A DNA stretch of 64,000 bases from Apus apus (lineage: Eukaryota > Chordata > Aves > Apodiformes > Apodidae), in NCBI RefSeq assembly GCF_020740795.1, contig NC_067282.1:180014274-180078273 (forward strand), in the 5' to 3' direction. Below, piece by piece: positions 60,311 through 64,000 of this stretch. The notes beneath the pieces are model-generated. The model did not search any database. It was not told the DNA's origin and was given only the letters and a program-made list of their open reading frames with translations. The position numbers and the translations under genes are program-made. Position 1 is the first letter of the stretch. Each line of letters starts with the position of its first letter.

Positions 60311-60316
60311 AATAAA
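60311..60316 (+). promoter_or_regulatory. CAV1: main polyadenylation signal of CAV1
   Basis: An AATAAA hexamer in the context ACTACAATAAAAAG, followed within 20-30 bases by a TGTCTGATTTCTTTTCC-type T/G-rich stretch, as expected of a cleavage site near 60335. Confidence 0.7.
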
Positions 60317-60335
60317 AAGATGTTTAACAGTATCT

Positions 60336-63300
60336 CCTGTCTGATTTCTTTTCCTTGAAAGTCATGTTATTCGGAAGAAAAGCCCAATATTTCTTGATAA
60401 GGAAGCAGAAGGCCATTAAGTTTCTCAAGAAAGAAGGTGCAAAACAGTCTTAATTTGTGGTTCAGGATCTGACTCAGGAAGTTTCTCCAAAACAAAAGAA
60501 GTCATTTTTCTACCAAGTAAATATTTTCTGCTGCTAAATAAGTAGGCAGTAGGACTAGTGAACACAGCATTGAATAGGGACCCTAAGCTTGTTAAAATAC
60601 TCAATTATGACAGATTTCTTTGCTTTTGTATTCCTCAGTTTCCCTGTATTTCAAATTAGGACAATTATGTTTACTTGTAGACTATTTTAATATCCAGTTA
60701 AAACAATGATATCATAATACAATCAGCTGCTTTTAGTTCATTTTACATAAAAGGCTTTAGCCATCCAAAATTCAGTCCTAGATTGTCCCAATAGCTCTTC
60801 AATTAACATTGTTTAAAGCTTTTGTTTTGAGTCCAGTGGAAACAAGATTGTTCCTAATAAAAGCTCATTAGCCTAAGCATTTAATGTATGGAAATAGGGG
60901 AGTGATAGCTTTTATCCAGCTGTGTATACACTTAACTTGTGACAGGACAGGACAGTTCTTTTCTATGGGGTTATTGCACAATACCTGTCACACCATTAAA
61001 CTAGTACACAAAAGTCCAACAAAACAGGCAATTACATTTTGGCTTACAAATCTATTAACCCTATTGTAATGTCCAGAGGGCAGATGCCAACTTAAGGTAG
61101 TCTGTCATACGTTTTTCAATAGCAGAATGGTGTATTTAATGGTATTAATAATACAATGGTAGCAGAAAGTATGTTGGATTTGACTGGATTGTGAGAAAAT
61201 TTAAAAGATTTTAAAATGCAAAAGGGAGATTGTAGTGTGGAAAAAAAAAGGCAAATGAGATTCTGGTATTCAAAAATATCTTGCTTTTGCAAAGAGCCTG
61301 ATAAATTGAGGATAGTCACATCTATTCATCTCACACATTTATAATGTCATGTCTCCAAGACTCCTCCTGGGAGACATGTGCCGATTCCCCCTGTGAGAGC
61401 CATCTCCCTGGCACTTTGCTGGGTAGCAGTTGCAGGGCTGTGCTGTGGGTGAATCTCATACCTGTGCTCCTGCCAGGCTCTCAGTGTAATGACCCTGGTG
61501 ATCAACACCACCGTCACGATGCATCCCATAGCAAGATTCAGGTCTGTCTACTGGGGACTAGGCATTAGCTGGTAGAGAGTTGCATCAGTCATTCTCCTAT
61601 CATGGCTGTACAGATGGTGTAGATAGTCTTGTACTTCTAAATGTGAAAATCGGGGTCAAAAGCTACCTCAGAACCTGTGGGTTCAGGAGGGTTCCACACC
61701 ACTTTCTCATCCTACCAGACAATTGTGTTGACTGTTGCTGGCCACTCTTCTCATCCTATGGGTCACCAGTTCTTAAGTTGTGCCATTTAGCATGAACCAT
61801 TTTCTTTTAAATACTCTGGGGCATGTGGGGAGCTGGGCACTCCAGTAAAAAACAGCCAGAGCACCCAAGTTTTGAGAAATAGAGTGTCAGCTGCTTGGTT
61901 GTGTGGTTGATCCTTTGGAATTTGATTAAGAACAGTGGACTAAATACATTATACTTTTTGGAAATACATTTATTGGGATGAATGAGAAACCATAGACTTT
62001 TATTAATTATAGAGAATTTCCATAGTTGCACCCAGGCCATCTTTTGATTTGCTCTTGGGTTAAACTAGAACTGTTCTGTGTTCACTTGCTTTCATTGCCT
62101 TGTGCATCTCCATCCTTCTCCTTTTTTTCCTCATGTCTTGAGCAGCAGGAAAGAGGCTCTGAATGAAGTCTTTACTAAGGCAAAACATCTTTGTTATCTT
62201 TGTCTGTGTCTTACAAAGGTTATTTTTTCATTTTGTGTTATCTGACACTGGGATACCATATAATACAGGGTATATTATTTCTATCTTACTTCTGCAGAAT
62301 TTTTAATTAAAATTTCAATTATGTAGTAGGATTGGCACATCCTGTCTTCAAGATGCTTTATTACGGTCTTCTGGAGGCACAGTGATAAAATGTTGCACAT
62401 TGATAACTATGACAGTATATAAATGCGCAGTATTTTCACTAGATTTTAACTGCTTTTACTAAGGATGGAATAAGTGGGAAGAGAGTGCTAGACTGAGCAC
62501 CAGCCCACGTCCTCCCTCACAGGCAAGGCACATTTTAGTGTTGATTCAAGATACAATCCAGAAAAGGCCCCAGGCTCAATGCCAGTAAGTAATTTGTGTT
62601 TGCTCTGAAAACCTGAATTTACATAATCCTGGAGACGCCTTAATTTCCTTGGCACATAATTGTCAGTAAAACTCACTGCAAAGGTGCCCAGGTCATGCCT
62701 ACTGACTGCTGAGACTTAAAATTGAGATGTTCTTCTGGCTGCCACGTTCTCATGCAGGAAATGGAAATAATTGCTCAGGGATCACTAAGAGCTAGGAAAT
62801 TATGCCTTTCTGAGGTTTTTAGTCTAGCATCTCACTACTTAAGATAGAGGAGACTTAAACATCTCTCACTGCAATCCCAGGTGTAAACTTAAGCCTCTCA
62901 CTGCTCATTGTGCTGACTACTAGAGTATGAGCCCAATTGTATAAGCCCATTTTTCCTTGTGTGCTGTGCAGGAACTAACCACAGACACCTTTGATGACTT
63001 CCAGGAGGTGCCAAGTTGCCTTCAAGGCACTACCTGAGCTTTGTGACACCATTATTGGTCTAAAGTTTTCAGAATTTAGATTTTCACTTCCATCAAGCAG
63101 CCATCAATGCAGAGTGGAATAAAGGCATTATGGTCTCTAGTTCTATCACTTATAGAGATAATTCTGTTTTCCATCTTGAAAGACATGGAAACTAGGCTGA
63201 AGGTTGTTCTGCTTTCTGCAGACTGACAGCAGCTTGCAGGGCTTGTTTTGGCACACAGGGATTAATTTATATATAAAGCTGACATAGCTGTGACCTCAGT

Positions 63301-64000
63301 TGATCACATCTCAGAACCTTTATCCAGAATATGGAGTACTCCTGTAGTCCTTTTATGCACTGACAATTTTTTCCTGGCTGGTTATTCTGAGCTACAAAAT
63401 GCTTTACATCAGAGGATCAGCTCAGAGGAACCTTAGAGGACCGAAGGGTCTGCAGTTATGTAATTGGCAGCTGGCAGCTGTTGGAATATGGGCATTCATC
63501 TGTGACTATTACTCGTCAAAACATTCAACCTGCTCATCTCCAGCAACTGGAGCTCCAGATGTAGTTTACCAGATGTACATGTTGCCAAAAATCCTACTGG
63601 CAAAAAATCCCAAGTGGAAGAAGTGACATGGAAACTAAATAGATGGTGTCATGAGAACAAAATAATGAAGTAGTATATCAAAAGGAGCAGGTATATTCTA
63701 TAGATAGGATGGGTTGAAGAAATCTGGGGGGTCTGCCTTGCATACTTAAGGAATGAGGAGAAGCTGTGCACAACAGATGCATTTCCATCTAGCAGTGATA
63801 GATGGAGACTCTTGGAAGGAAAAAAAGGAGAGGGATGACTCTTCATACCTTTCTTCAGTTCATACCTGTAACTTTTTGCAGATAAATTCTGAACCGAAGG
63901 AGAGTGGTAGAGGAGAGTAAAAATGAACAGTGCAGTGCTAGGCACCAAGAGAGACAGCAAAAACCAAAGCATTGAAGTGTCATCAAGATGTGCGCATTTC
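60336..64000. other. intergenic DNA downstream of CAV1, no gene recognised
   Basis: AT-rich sequence that by amniote synteny should be the start of the CAV1-MET interval. A more GC-balanced block at about 61340-61800 has short frames on both strands but no recognisable domain. No MET exon and no clear CR1 copy was found. Confidence 0.65.

Larger units (their letters stand above)
58299..60335 (+). other. CAV1: CAV1 3' UTR
   Basis: A non-coding tail of about 2 kb from the TGA to just beyond AATAAA at 60311, a length typical of vertebrate CAV1. An earlier AATAAA at 58841 could give a short form of about 0.56 kb. It includes T-rich runs at 58488-58501 and near 59160-59174 and seed matches for miR-103/107 and miR-199a-5p near the 3' end. 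The exact cleavage site is inferred. Confidence 0.8.

Noticed and set aside
61344-61795. GC-balanced block with overlapping frames downstream of CAV1, suspected endogenous retroviral piece or extra exon
   Set aside because: No recognisable retroviral motif, LTR ends, splice context or conserved domain could be seen.

Overview
This is vertebrate genomic DNA, almost certainly from a bird. It carries two complete, intron-containing caveolin genes in the order CAV2 then CAV1, both on the + strand. The bird assignment rests on at least seven 5'-truncated CR1 LINE fragments with the avian-type 3' end (short tandem octamers related to ATTCTATG), compact introns, and caveolin sequences close to mammalian ones but with sauropsid-like substitutions. 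In amniotes the order is TES-CAV2-CAV1-MET, so the left flank should be the TES-CAV2 interval and the right flank the CAV1-MET interval. Neither TES nor MET exons were recognised in the window.

Layout. 1-24.2 kb: AT-rich intergenic DNA with no recognisable gene, three CR1 fragments, an (AGAT)15 microsatellite and a perfect short hairpin. 24.25-25.0 kb: CpG island with CAV2 exons 1 and 2, separated by a 169-bp intron. 25.14-32.5 kb: CAV2 intron 2, with an (AGGAT)15 microsatellite and a CR1 copy. 32.5-32.65 kb: CAV2 exon 3, then a 3' UTR of uncertain length containing a CR1 fragment. About 34.9-40.6 kb: CAV2-CAV1 intergenic DNA, with a striking 96-nt hairpin-forming inverted repeat at 40258-40353. 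40.8-42.9 kb: large CpG island with CAV1 exons 1 and 2, a G-rich minisatellite in intron 1 and a TATA-like element that could drive the short (beta) isoform. 42.4-57.96 kb: CAV1 intron 2. 57957-58298: CAV1 exon 3, then a roughly 2-kb 3' UTR ending at an AATAAA at 60311. 60.35-64 kb: intergenic.

How the genes work together. CAV1 (178 aa) and CAV2 (162 aa) have the same exon plan: a short N-terminal exon, then the signature FEDV(V/I)AEP, scaffolding segment and hairpin membrane domain encoded downstream. Caveolin-1 builds the oligomeric caveolar coat. Caveolin-2 generally needs caveolin-1 to leave the Golgi and enters hetero-oligomers with it, so tandem linkage fits their co-expression. CAV1 keeps its known key residues (Tyr14, the scaffolding core, Cys133/143/156). 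CAV2 has lost several residues used for phosphorylation and lipidation in mammals.

I found no bacterial-type system, CRISPR array, tRNA, rRNA or intact transposon. The most interesting unexplained signals are the 40258-40353 hairpin, the CAV1 intron-1 minisatellite with its candidate internal promoter, and the altered CAV2 modification sites. All assignments are by reading alone, with no database search.
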